A DNA stretch of 63,132 bases, taken from contig CAJXUB010000008.1 of NCBI GenBank assembly GCA_913061125.1, positions 1-63,132 of the forward strand, read 5' to 3'. Positions 44,825 to 54,051 of the stretch are shown one piece after another (position 1 is the stretch's first letter; each line of letters begins with the position of its first letter). The notes below the pieces were generated by a model that worked only from the letters and a program-made list of their open reading frames with translations, searched no databases and was not told the DNA's origin. The stretch comes from an uncultured Flavobacteriaceae bacterium (GTDB lineage: Bacteria > Bacteroidota > Bacteroidia > Flavobacteriales > Flavobacteriaceae). The translations under genes and the position numbers were made by a program.

Positions 44825-47800
44825 ATGCCAAAATTCAGGACCCCTAACAACTGGTTTTTTGCTCTTTTTTTGTGGTGTTACTGCACTACAATTCAAGGTC
44901 AAAACACCTTAGCTAATTCCTCCGATCAAGCCATTTTTGATCGAGCCCTTTCGATGTATAATTTCGGCCAATATAACAACGCTCAGGCCCTTTTTTCAAC
45001 CCTTGAAAACGAGAGCTCTAATCCACAAATTAGCTCCAATTCGGCGTACTATACTACCGTTTGCGCCATTCGGCTCAATCAATCAACAGCCCAAAATCGT
45101 GTTGAAGAATTTCTTAAGATACATTCCACAAGCCCGAAGCGTAACCTGATTTTTTTGGAAGCAGGGGATTACTATTTCAATGCCTCAAAATTGGCTTACG
45201 CCAAAAAATGGTATCAGCAGGTCGATCATAAAACTCTTGAATCCGCACAACAGGATCGGTTTTTCTTTAATTACGGGTATTCCAATTATAGAACCGATAA
45301 TTTAAAATTGGCTAAAACCTTGTTTAAGCGAGTTGAATTTTCTAATACCTACGGCTCTCAAGCCCGCTATTATTTAGGGTTTATTGCCTACAAGCAAGAC
45401 GATTATGAAACGGCTTCACGACTGTTTCAAGATGATGTTGTTGAGCAAGAGTACAGCGAGGCATTAGGGTATTTTAATGCCGATTTAAATTTCAAATTGG
45501 GTGCTTTTCAAAAAGCCATAGATATTGCATTAGAGGTGTTGGATACTGCCAATCCCAGTGAAACTTCTGAATTGAACAAAATAATAGGTGAGAGTTATTT
45601 TAATTTAAAACAATACGAGAAAGCCATTCCATTTTTGAAACGCTACAATGGTAAAAATGGCCAATGGACTCATGTGGATTATTACCAATTGGGGTATGCC
45701 TATTACAAAAGAAATTTGTTTAAAGAAGCTATCGGTGAATTCAACAAAATTATTGGTGGGAATAATGCTTTGGCTCAAAATGCGTATTACCATTTGGGCG
45801 AATGCTACATTAAAAATAATCAGAAGCAAGAAGCGCAAAACGCTTTTAAAATAGCTTCTGAATTGAATTACGACCTCAAAATTCAAGAAGATTCGTGGTT
45901 GAATTATGCCAAATTAAGTTATGACATTGGCAACCCCTACGTGTCAACGCCACAAGTTTTGTCAGCTTTTTTGAAAACGTATCCCAAGTCGCCATTCAGA
46001 CAACAAATTGAAACGCTTTTGGTGGATTCCTACATTTCTTCAGGAAATTATAAAAATGCTTTGGAATTATTGAGTGGCAATAGAGATAATGCATTAAAAT
46101 CAACTTTTCAAAAAGTGGCGTTTCTTAGGGCGTTAGAATTGTATAATCAACATGAATTTTCAGCAGCAAAAACTTTATTTCAAAAAGCCATTTCAACCAA
46201 TATTGATTTAGAATTTACAGCAAAAGCACAGTATTGGAATGCAGAAATTGACTACAATCAATTGGATTTTAATGCGGCTTTGAACGGCTATTTAACGTTC
46301 AAACTCAATCCTTCTGCACCTCAAACGGAGGAGTATAATCAGTTGGCGTACAATCTTGGCTATACCTATTTTAAACTCAAACGCTATCCGGAGGCCATAG
46401 CAGCTTTTCAGGCGTACTGCAACATAGCGTCAAAGGATGATCCGACGTTTAACGATGCATTATTGCGCATGGCCGATGCGCATTATGTTACAAGGTCGTA
46501 TCACAAGGCAATTGAGACATACATCCGAGTCGTTGCCAATAATGATGTGATGTCGGATTATGCGCTGTTTCAAGCGGCTGTAAGCCATGGATTTTTAGGG
46601 GAAATTGAAGCTAAAATTTTAGCGTTGATGTCTGTATTAGAATTTAAAAATTCCAAGTATTTGGATGACGTTTATTTTGAATTAGCCAATACATATAACA
46701 CCCAGAATAGACCAACTAAAGCGCTTTTGAATTACGATAAGGTTATTTCAGATTTTCCTCAAAGCAGCTTGTTGTCTAAGGCATTGTTGCGCAAAGGATT
46801 GCTGTTGTACAACCGTTCGGAGAATCCAAAAGCTTTGGTGGCTTTAAAGCAAGTTGCAGAGCGTTATCCGGCCACCCCCGAGGCCTATCAAGCCATAAGC
46901 TCGGTACGCTCGCTTTATGTGGAAAACGGTCAAGTTGATGCGTATGCCCAATGGGTTGGTACATTAACATATGCCAGGGACACCGATGTTAAATTGGAAA
47001 AAACAACATTTGAAGCGGCAGAAAAACAATACCTTGAAAATAATACTGAGAAGGCCATAAGATTGTTCAATTCCTACCTTCAAAATTTCCCCAATGGAAG
47101 CCGTCAAAATAAATCTCATTTTTATTTGGCTGAATTGTATTTTAATGATGGATTAATCGAAAATGCTCTTCCGCATTACGAGTCGGTGATTCAACAGCCC
47201 AACAACGAGCTTACCGAAACGGCTTTGCAAAAAACCTGCGTTATTCGATTGGCACAAAGCAAAGAGGTCATCCCGTTTTTGAAACGTTTGGAACAAGAGG
47301 CCAAAAATCCTCAAAATACTCTTTATGCTCAATCCAATTTGATGAAGTTGTATTTCGAATCGGAATCCTTCGACGCGGCTCTTCAGTATTCGGATATGGT
47401 TCTCAATAGCGCAAGAGGGAACGATGCCATAAAAAACGATGCTTTGGCAATCAAAGCCCGCTCTGCCATGGCACAGAAAAACGACAGTTTAGCAAAGTTG
47501 TCTTACATCAAAATCCTTCAATCCAACTCCTCGGTGTTTGGTGCTGAGGCCACTTATCATTTGGCATATTTTGAGCATAACGAAACGGCTTTCGATGCGT
47601 CTAATCGTTTGATTCAAAATTTGATTAAAAACTATCCCAACCAAAACCAATTTGCTGCCCGTGGTTTGGTGCTGATGGCTCAAAATTTTTATGCTCTTGG
47701 CGATACGTTTCAAGCCACATACATTTTGGAAAGTGTGGTAAAGAATTTCGGCACTTATAAAGACATAACCGATTCGGCTAAGTTGCTGTTGAAAGATTAT

Positions 47801-47896
47801 CAACAGGCCATCCAAAAAACCAATGCCTCAATTGATTTAACCCCCGAAACACCAACCAAAACATCCAACGATTCAACGGACCAAAACGATGATTAG
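44825..47896 (+). CDS. Large exported tetratricopeptide-repeat protein
   Basis: Protein of 1023 residues with a signal peptide (ends TTIQGQN). It is almost entirely TPR-like helix pairs, e.g. DYYQLGYAYYKRNLFKEAIG, NAYYHLGECYIKNNQKQEAQ and AYNLGYTYFKLKRYPEAIAA; I count well over fifteen. The final 25 residues are Thr/Asp-rich and probably unstructured. It should be a periplasmic or outer-membrane scaffold. The outer-membrane barrel gene starts 8 bases inside its end, a strong sign that the two work together. Confidence 0.9.
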   Translation: MPKFRTPNNWFFALFLWCYCTTIQGQNTLANSSDQAIFDRALSMYNFGQYNNAQALFSTLENESSNPQISSNSAYYTTVCAIRLNQSTAQNRVEEFLKIHSTSPKRNLIFLEAGDYYFNASKLAYAKKWYQQVDHKTLESAQQDRFFFNYGYSNYRTDNLKLAKTLFKRVEFSNTYGSQARYYLGFIAYKQDDYETASRLFQDDVVEQEYSEALGYFNADLNFKLGAFQKAIDIALEVLDTANPSETSELNKIIGESYFNLKQYEKAIPFLKRYNGKNGQWTHVDYYQLGYAYYKRNLFKEAIGEFNKIIGGNNALAQNAYYHLGECYIKNNQKQEAQNAFKIASELNYDLKIQEDSWLNYAKLSYDIGNPYVSTPQVLSAFLKTYPKSPFRQQIETLLVDSYISSGNYKNALELLSGNRDNALKSTFQKVAFLRALELYNQHEFSAAKTLFQKAISTNIDLEFTAKAQYWNAEIDYNQLDFNAALNGYLTFKLNPSAPQTEEYNQLAYNLGYTYFKLKRYPEAIAAFQAYCNIASKDDPTFNDALLRMADAHYVTRSYHKAIETYIRVVANNDVMSDYALFQAAVSHGFLGEIEAKILALMSVLEFKNSKYLDDVYFELANTYNTQNRPTKALLNYDKVISDFPQSSLLSKALLRKGLLLYNRSENPKALVALKQVAERYPATPEAYQAISSVRSLYVENGQVDAYAQWVGTLTYARDTDVKLEKTTFEAAEKQYLENNTEKAIRLFNSYLQNFPNGSRQNKSHFYLAELYFNDGLIENALPHYESVIQQPNNELTETALQKTCVIRLAQSKEVIPFLKRLEQEAKNPQNTLYAQSNLMKLYFESESFDAALQYSDMVLNSARGNDAIKNDALAIKARSAMAQKNDSLAKLSYIKILQSNSSVFGAEATYHLAYFEHNETAFDASNRLIQNLIKNYPNQNQFAARGLVLMAQNFYALGDTFQATYILESVVKNFGTYKDITDSAKLLLKDYQQAIQKTNASIDLTPETPTKTSNDSTDQNDD

Positions 47897-49616
47897 GAAA
47901 ATATATTTCATATTAGTTTTTTCTTTTGGAATTTTTGGCGGTTTGGCGCAAAATCAAACCTCAGAAGATTCATTGGACACTCAAACAGTATCTGTGGTAA
48001 AGCCCCACACGCCGTCTTTATCCGATGCTTTTAAGTTGAAAACATGGCCTGTTAAACCCAGTTTTAATTCCACTAAACAACCCCTTCAGTATACTATTTT
48101 TTCTGCACCAGTAGCTTCAACTTTTAGTCCAGCAAAATCAAAATCCGTTGGATTGCCACGGTCCGGGAATACGTCTACTTTTGATAACGTCGCATCCTTT
48201 TCGATTGGAAATTATACTAACATTACAGGGGGAGTATTTTTGAATTATGCCCTAAACAAACGTCAACAATTACACGCTCAGCTCAACCATAATTCATCAC
48301 AGGGTGGCCTTGATGGCGTGGTCTTGGACAATGCGTTTTCCACCAATTCTGCGTCCTTTTTGTATCAGTCGTCTTATCAAGATACAAAATTGGAGCTAAA
48401 AGCAGATTACAAACGTCAAATGACTCACTGGTACGGCTTGGCAAAGGATTTGACAACCGATATACTTTTGGATTCAAATGTGAAACAAACCCTATCGGTG
48501 GTCCAACTTTCCGGAGTTTACGAACGCTCGGACAGTTGGTTTGAGGCGGTTCAAATAGCAGCAAATGCTCTTTCGGATCGCTATGATTCTCAGGAATTTA
48601 ATGTAAATTCTGCTTTTGATTTTAAATTGAATCTATTTAATATTTCGCTAAGTACCACTTTGGGATTGGACCTATTAAACGGCACATTTGCTCGAGGTTA
48701 CACGGCGACTGCGTCCTTGGATTATAACAACACCACAGTTTCGGTGTTTCCATCCGTGCTGTTTGATAAAGGCGATTTGAACGTATCGGCTGGGTTTGGC
48801 GCGTATCTTTTTTTGGGGGATAGAGCTTCAAAACAGCAATTTTATATCGTTCCCAACATCCATGCAGAGTACCCTATTGTAGATGCTATCGTTGTCACTT
48901 ATGCTGGAATTCAGGGGGATTTGAAACAAAATACTTATCTGGATTTGTACGATCAAAATCCTTTTGTAGCTCCCACACTGAACATTAAGCCCACGTTTAC
49001 GCCTTTCAATATTTTTTTAGGGATGAAAGGAAAGTTAACCCATCAATTATCTTACGATATTAAAGGTCAATATTCTAAACATGATGATTTTTTGATGTTT
49101 CAAAAACATTCTCAACCGGCTCTATTCAACGGTCCGGCTTACCGCAATGGAAACTCATTTGGAGTGGTCTATGATAACCTCAAAAGGTTTACGGTTTCGG
49201 CTGGGTTAGAGGGGTATATTAATACTGAATTTCAGTTTAGAGGTCAACTGCAATATCATTCATTTGATACAACTTCCGAATCAGAAGCATGGAATTTCCC
49301 CAACTTAGAAGCCGAGGTTGCCATCAATTGGTCAATTGCCCCACAATGGAAGGTAGATTTTCAAGCGTTTTACATTGGAGAGCGCTATGATTTTCAATCC
49401 TTTGAACCTTCTCCGATGTACTTAAATTTCGATCGAAAGGCTGATTTAGAGGCCATTTTCGATTTGAATCTGGCCGTACATTACACAATCAATGAGCGGT
49501 GGTTGACCCAACTAAAGTTCAATAATATTTTAGGACAAAACTATCAGCAATGGTTTCAGTACCCCACACAAGGATTTCAAATTTCAACAGGGGTATATTA
49601 CAAGTTTGATTTTTAA
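47889..49616 (+). CDS. Outer-membrane beta-barrel protein (TonB-receptor-like)
   Basis: Protein of 575 residues with a signal peptide (ends GGLAQN). From about residue 100 to the end it shows alternating polar and hydrophobic strands typical of an outer-membrane barrel, and it ends in Phe (YYKFDF). There is no TonB box or plug domain that I can see; it resembles the barrel part only of TonB-dependent receptors. It overlaps the TPR gene by 8 bases and is probably its partner. The function is unknown. Confidence 0.85.
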   Translation: MIRKIYFILVFSFGIFGGLAQNQTSEDSLDTQTVSVVKPHTPSLSDAFKLKTWPVKPSFNSTKQPLQYTIFSAPVASTFSPAKSKSVGLPRSGNTSTFDNVASFSIGNYTNITGGVFLNYALNKRQQLHAQLNHNSSQGGLDGVVLDNAFSTNSASFLYQSSYQDTKLELKADYKRQMTHWYGLAKDLTTDILLDSNVKQTLSVVQLSGVYERSDSWFEAVQIAANALSDRYDSQEFNVNSAFDFKLNLFNISLSTTLGLDLLNGTFARGYTATASLDYNNTTVSVFPSVLFDKGDLNVSAGFGAYLFLGDRASKQQFYIVPNIHAEYPIVDAIVVTYAGIQGDLKQNTYLDLYDQNPFVAPTLNIKPTFTPFNIFLGMKGKLTHQLSYDIKGQYSKHDDFLMFQKHSQPALFNGPAYRNGNSFGVVYDNLKRFTVSAGLEGYINTEFQFRGQLQYHSFDTTSESEAWNFPNLEAEVAINWSIAPQWKVDFQAFYIGERYDFQSFEPSPMYLNFDRKADLEAIFDLNLAVHYTINERWLTQLKFNNILGQNYQQWFQYPTQGFQISTGVYYKFDF

Positions 49617-49684
49617 AACCTGCTGATTATCAATCGTTTGGTTGTTCGAACTCTCAAAAAATGTTATCTTCGTCCGGTCAAGAT

Positions 49685-50533
49685 ATGGAACAAATTATTC
49701 AGTATTTCGAAACAATTCCGTCCTTGCACCGCAGTATTTTGTTGGTGGGTGGGTTAAGCTTTTTCTGGATTTTGGAGGGGTCTTTACCGCTTTTTAATTT
49801 CAATTATAAAAAATGGCGTCATGCTTGGCCCAACTTATTTTTTACAATCACAACCATTATCATCAATTTCAGTTTGGCCTTTTTGCTTTTAAATTCGGCC
49901 GATTGGGTTGTAGAACATCAATTTGGTCTATTGCATTGGCTACCCGACATGCCGCTTTGGCTTTTTGTATTTATTGGCGTACTCCTCATGGATTTAATTG
50001 GTGCATATTTGCCGCACTTTTTAGAACATAAAATAAAACCACTTTGGATGATTCATTTGGTCCATCATTCAGATCATAATGTGGATACCACCACCGCCAA
50101 CCGCCACCACCCGTTGGAAAGTGTTGTGCGTTATATTTTTACGTTATTGGGTGTGATTCTCATTGGTACCCCTATAGGTTTAGTGATGTTGTACCAGTCC
50201 ATGTCTTTGGTGGCTACACAATTCAGTCACGCCAATATCAAATTACCAAAATCAATCGATTTGATGCTGAGTTATATTATAATCTCACCTGATATGCACA
50301 AAACTCATCATCATTACAAACTGCCGCATACTGACACTAATTTTGGTAATATTTTTTCGTTGTGGGACCGTTGTTTTGGAACCTACAGTTACATGAACAG
50401 AGAGGCCTTGGTTTATGGCGTAGATACTTTTCCTGATGCTAAAAAAAATGGCAGCTTGAAAGAACTTCTTAAACAACCGTTTCAACCCTATAGAAAACCA
50501 ACTACGGATACAAAAGGTAATCCGATCGCATAG
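49685..50533 (+). CDS. Sterol desaturase / fatty acid hydroxylase family protein
   Basis: Membrane di-iron enzyme of 282 residues. The His clusters are HFLEHKIKPLWMIHLVHHSD, TANRHHPLE, FSHAN and DMHKTHHHYKLPHTD, matching the fatty-acid hydroxylase superfamily. Four to five membrane segments occur. Such enzymes hydroxylate or desaturate lipids; the substrate here is unknown. An ATG 8 codons upstream at 49661 is possible, but TATCTTCG at 49665-49672 looks like a -7 element, so the start at 49685 is preferred. The gene converges with namZ (32-base overlap). Confidence 0.87.
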   Translation: MEQIIQYFETIPSLHRSILLVGGLSFFWILEGSLPLFNFNYKKWRHAWPNLFFTITTIIINFSLAFLLLNSADWVVEHQFGLLHWLPDMPLWLFVFIGVLLMDLIGAYLPHFLEHKIKPLWMIHLVHHSDHNVDTTTANRHHPLESVVRYIFTLLGVILIGTPIGLVMLYQSMSLVATQFSHANIKLPKSIDLMLSYIIISPDMHKTHHHYKLPHTDTNFGNIFSLWDRCFGTYSYMNREALVYGVDTFPDAKKNGSLKELLKQPFQPYRKPTTDTKGNPIA

Positions 50534-51731
50534 TAATAAATTCTTCCAAACCCTCGCTCCAGCTGTCTTTAATGGCTGTAACAGACCACCCGTTTTCAAT
50601 TTGACTTTGAAGTGCAGTTGTTCCTGCCAATTTTGTAAAAAAGGAATTAAAAAAAGTGGTAGGATCTGAGGTGTTTTTATACGCTTTAATAAGCCACTCC
50701 AGCTGAAGACTGCCCAAAGTATCCGTTTTTTTTAAGGTTTGACCATAACACAACGTATTGTTGTGTTTGGGGAATTTGGCCCCTATTTTTGGAGAGGGTG
50801 TAAACTCATAATCAAAAGCGTCTGGATGTAAATAGGGGCTTCCAAACACTTGGAATTGCTCGTGGGTTCCTCGACCAACACTCACGTTTGTTCCTTCAAA
50901 TAAACATAAACTGGGATAAAGATTCACGGCCTTCGAATTGGGTAAATTTGGAGAGGGTAATATCGGCAAATCGTACCCCAATTGTCGGTCGTAATTGGCC
51001 ATGGGGATGATCTGTAAATCGCATTGAATTCCGTTGTCCAGCCATTGTTCGCCATTAATCATAGATGCATACTCACCCACAGTCATACCATGCACAATCG
51101 GTACAGAATGCATCCCCACAAAACTGCGGTGATTTAAGTCCAAAACAGGACCATCGATATAGTGCCCGTTAGGGTTTGGTCGATCCAAAACAATAAGTTT
51201 AATTTTCAATTCTGCACAAGCTTCCATCATGTAGTGTAGTGTCGATGTAAAGGTGTAAAACCGCGCTCCAACATCTTGAACATCAAAAATAATAATGTCA
51301 AGATCTATTAAATCTTTTGGGTTTGGTTTGCGGTTTTTTCCATACATCGAAACGATAGGAAGACCGGTTTGTAGGTCGATGCCATTTTTCACATACTCAC
51401 CCGCGTCGGCCAACCCCCTGTAACCGTGCTCAGGCGCAAATACTTTTTTAATCGTAACCCCCAAGCTGAGTAAAGAATCTACCAAGTGGGTGTGGTTTTT
51501 TTGGGGCTTATAATTGAGTTGATTTGAATCTGATACAGATTTAAAAATCACGGAAGTTTGATTGGCTACAACACCAATATTTTTTCCTTTGAGAAGGGGC
51601 AAATAAAGCGGTAACCGGTTGGCTCCAACTTCCAGTTTGTTGGAAAATTCAGCTGTTATCCTATTTCCGCACGAAACAAACACGATAAGAAATAATAAAA
51701 CTGTATTTTTGAGTAATTTAAACCGTATCAC
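50502..51731 (-). CDS. namZ: Exo-beta-N-acetylmuramidase NamZ (DUF1343), lipoprotein
   Basis: Protein of 409 residues of the DUF1343/NamZ family, which removes terminal N-acetylmuramic acid from peptidoglycan fragments. Seen: FAPEHGYRGLADAGE, DLIDLDIIIFDVQDVGARFY, LIVLDRPNPNGHYIDGPVLD, HGMTVGEYASMI and SVGRGTHEQFQVFGSPYL. A lipobox VSCG follows a hydrophobic signal. The start is taken as GTG at 51731; an ATG at 51770 would give a 13-residue longer signal but overlap the divergent permease gene. No RBS decides between them. Confidence 0.87.
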   Translation of the reverse strand: MIRFKLLKNTVLLFLIVFVSCGNRITAEFSNKLEVGANRLPLYLPLLKGKNIGVVANQTSVIFKSVSDSNQLNYKPQKNHTHLVDSLLSLGVTIKKVFAPEHGYRGLADAGEYVKNGIDLQTGLPIVSMYGKNRKPNPKDLIDLDIIIFDVQDVGARFYTFTSTLHYMMEACAELKIKLIVLDRPNPNGHYIDGPVLDLNHRSFVGMHSVPIVHGMTVGEYASMINGEQWLDNGIQCDLQIIPMANYDRQLGYDLPILPSPNLPNSKAVNLYPSLCLFEGTNVSVGRGTHEQFQVFGSPYLHPDAFDYEFTPSPKIGAKFPKHNNTLCYGQTLKKTDTLGSLQLEWLIKAYKNTSDPTTFFNSFFTKLAGTTALQSQIENGWSVTAIKDSWSEGLEEFITMRSDYLLYP

Positions 51732-51735
51732 AACC

Positions 51736-52971
51736 TTGAATTTTGAGTATTTTATAGCAAAACGTCTCATTCGTGCTAAGTCGTATAAAAGTAGTGTTTC
51801 GGCGCCAATTATAAAAATCGGAATTGCAGCCATTGCTATAAGTATTGCGGTTATGTTGATTGCAGTGGCTATTAATGTGGGTTTGCAACAAAAAATTAGA
51901 GATAAAGCCGTTGCTTTCAACGGGCATATGATCATTTCAAACTTTGACAGCAACCTCTCACAAGGGGCTCAAACACCCATCTCTAAAGCCCAATCTTTTT
52001 ATCCGACATTTGATGCTGTAGAAGGGATTTCACATGTGCAAGCCGTAGCACACAAATTTGGAATTATTCGAACGGAAACAGATTTTGAAGGTCTTTATGT
52101 AAAAGGCGTTGGCCCAGATTACAATTGGCAATACATGACTGATTTTTTAATTCGAGGTCAACTGCCCACCTACACCAGCACCTACAGCAATGCGGTTTTA
52201 ATTTCAGAACATTTGGCCAATCGGTTGGGATTTGATTTGGGCAGTACGTTTCAAATGTATTTTTTAAAATCAGACACCAGTCAACCGCCCAGAATTATGA
52301 AATACAATGTTGTTGGAATTTTTAATTCTGGATTTGAAGAACTTGATCAAACTTTTCTAATTGGCGATATCAATCATATTCAGCGGTTAAATCGATGGGA
52401 CAACACTCAAGTTGGACAATTTGAAGTCTTTGTTGAGGATTACAACAATTTGGACAACAAGGGGCTAGAGGTTTACGCCCAAACCCCATCTCAGCTTAAC
52501 GTTGAAACCATAAAACAGCGCTATCCCATTATTTTTGAATGGATTTCAATTTTCGATAAAAACACCTTTGGTATTATCGCTATGATGATTTTAGTTGGCG
52601 TCATTAATATGATTACGGCCTTGTTGGTTTTAATTTTAGAACGAGCACAAATGATAGGAATTCTGAAAGCACTGGGAACTACCAATTGGAGTATCCAGAA
52701 AATTTTCATTTATACTGCTGCATATTTAGCAATTTGTGGGTTGCTCATTGGAAATATCATTGGTCTGGCTCTGCTCGGAATTCAATTCTATTTCGCTCCC
52801 ATTTCTTTGGACCCCTCGGTGTACTACGTTTCAACGGCACCAGTGCAGATCAGTATAACCACCGTAGTTTACCTAAATGTAATGACGCTAATAATATGTT
52901 TACTCGTTCTGATAATCCCTTCTTATTTAATTTCAAAAATATCACCTGTCAAAGTGATTAAATTTGATTAA
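51736..52971 (+). CDS. LolC/LolE-family permease (FtsX/MacB type)
   Basis: Inner-membrane protein of 411 residues of the FtsX/MacB/LolCE family. The N-terminus NFEYFIAKRLI is typical; one membrane segment (about 30-52), a periplasmic domain of about 200 residues, then three segments with ILERAQMIGILKALGTTNWS, the hallmark of the family, between the first two. The start is TTG at 51736, matching the conserved N-terminus; no ATG fits without extending across the divergent gene. It may act in lipoprotein release or efflux. No ATPase gene is adjacent. Confidence 0.88.
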   Translation: MNFEYFIAKRLIRAKSYKSSVSAPIIKIGIAAIAISIAVMLIAVAINVGLQQKIRDKAVAFNGHMIISNFDSNLSQGAQTPISKAQSFYPTFDAVEGISHVQAVAHKFGIIRTETDFEGLYVKGVGPDYNWQYMTDFLIRGQLPTYTSTYSNAVLISEHLANRLGFDLGSTFQMYFLKSDTSQPPRIMKYNVVGIFNSGFEELDQTFLIGDINHIQRLNRWDNTQVGQFEVFVEDYNNLDNKGLEVYAQTPSQLNVETIKQRYPIIFEWISIFDKNTFGIIAMMILVGVINMITALLVLILERAQMIGILKALGTTNWSIQKIFIYTAAYLAICGLLIGNIIGLALLGIQFYFAPISLDPSVYYVSTAPVQISITTVVYLNVMTLIICLLVLIIPSYLISKISPVKVIKFD

Positions 52972-53023
52972 AATCTCAAATAATACATTTGTTCTCCCTC
53001 TATATTTACTGTAAATTTGCGGC

Positions 53024-54004
53024 ATGAAATACGCCAATAACATTCTTGAAACCATCGGTAATACGCCTTTGGTAAAACTTAATTCATTGACCGCAGAATT
53101 GCCGTGTTTGGTTTTGGCCAAATATGAAACCTTTAATCCTGGAAATTCTGTAAAAGACCGCATGGCGTTGCAAATGATTGAAGATGCCGAAGCCGATGGT
53201 CGGCTAAAACCGGGGGGGACTATTATTGAAGGCACCTCTGGTAATACCGGAATGGGATTGGCCTTAGCTGCCATCGTAAAAGGCTACAAATGTATTTTTG
53301 TGCTCTCCGACAAACAATCCAAAGAGAAAATGGACATCCTAAAAGCCGTTGGGGCAGAGGTTGTAGTTTGCCCCACTGCCGTTGCGCCAGAAGACCCTCG
53401 GTCGTATTATTCTGTATCCAAGCGCTTGGCTGAAGAAACCCCAAATTCTTGGTACGTTAACCAATACGACAACCCCAGCAATTGCAAAGCTCATTTTAAA
53501 AGTACAGGCCCCGAAATTTGGGAACAAACCCAGGGCCAAGTTACACACTTTGTGGTTGGGGTAGGAACCGGTGGTACTATTTCTGGGGTGGGAAGTTTTT
53601 TAAAAATGAATAATCCAAACATCAAGATTTGGGGGGTCGATACCTATGGAAGTGTGTTTAAAAAATATCATGAAACTGGTATATTTGACGAGAATGAAAT
53701 TTACCCCTACGTGACGGAAGGCATAGGAGAAGATATTCTACCTGCCAATGTCAACTTTGACCTCATTGATGGCTTTACCAAAGTTACCGATAAGGATGCC
53801 GCAGTGTACACCCAACGCTTGGCCAAAGAGGAGGGCATGTTTTTAGGAAATTCTGCAGGAGCCGCCATAAAAGGGGTCCTTCAGCTTAAAGAACACTTTG
53901 GTCCAACGGATGTGGTGGTGGTATTATTTCATGACCATGGCAGCCGTTATGTTGGAAAAATGTTCAACGACGATTGGATGCGAGATATGGGGTATTTGGA
54001 TTAA
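53024..54004 (+). CDS. cysM: Cysteine synthase B-like PLP enzyme
   Basis: PLP fold-type II enzyme of 326 residues. ILETIGNTPLVKLN is followed by the PLP lysine Lys44 in PGNSVKDRMAL, then IIEGTSGNTGMGLALAA and VGVGTGGTISGVG of the phosphate loop. It has the length of O-acetylserine sulfhydrylase and no regulatory CBS domains. Cysteine synthase B is the likeliest role; a cystathionine beta-synthase core cannot be ruled out from sequence. Monocistronic, with 47 bases before the DUF2851 gene. Confidence 0.83.
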   Translation: MKYANNILETIGNTPLVKLNSLTAELPCLVLAKYETFNPGNSVKDRMALQMIEDAEADGRLKPGGTIIEGTSGNTGMGLALAAIVKGYKCIFVLSDKQSKEKMDILKAVGAEVVVCPTAVAPEDPRSYYSVSKRLAEETPNSWYVNQYDNPSNCKAHFKSTGPEIWEQTQGQVTHFVVGVGTGGTISGVGSFLKMNNPNIKIWGVDTYGSVFKKYHETGIFDENEIYPYVTEGIGEDILPANVNFDLIDGFTKVTDKDAAVYTQRLAKEEGMFLGNSAGAAIKGVLQLKEHFGPTDVVVVLFHDHGSRYVGKMFNDDWMRDMGYLD

Positions 54005-54051
54005 TTAAACAAAATTTATTTTTATGTTGTTTTAATGGCTATTTTTACGCC

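Noticed and set aside
51732-51953. Extended NamZ N-terminus on the minus strand
   Set aside because: It is antisense to the LolC/E-like gene, whose N-terminus is conserved; the lipoprotein signal starts near 51731.
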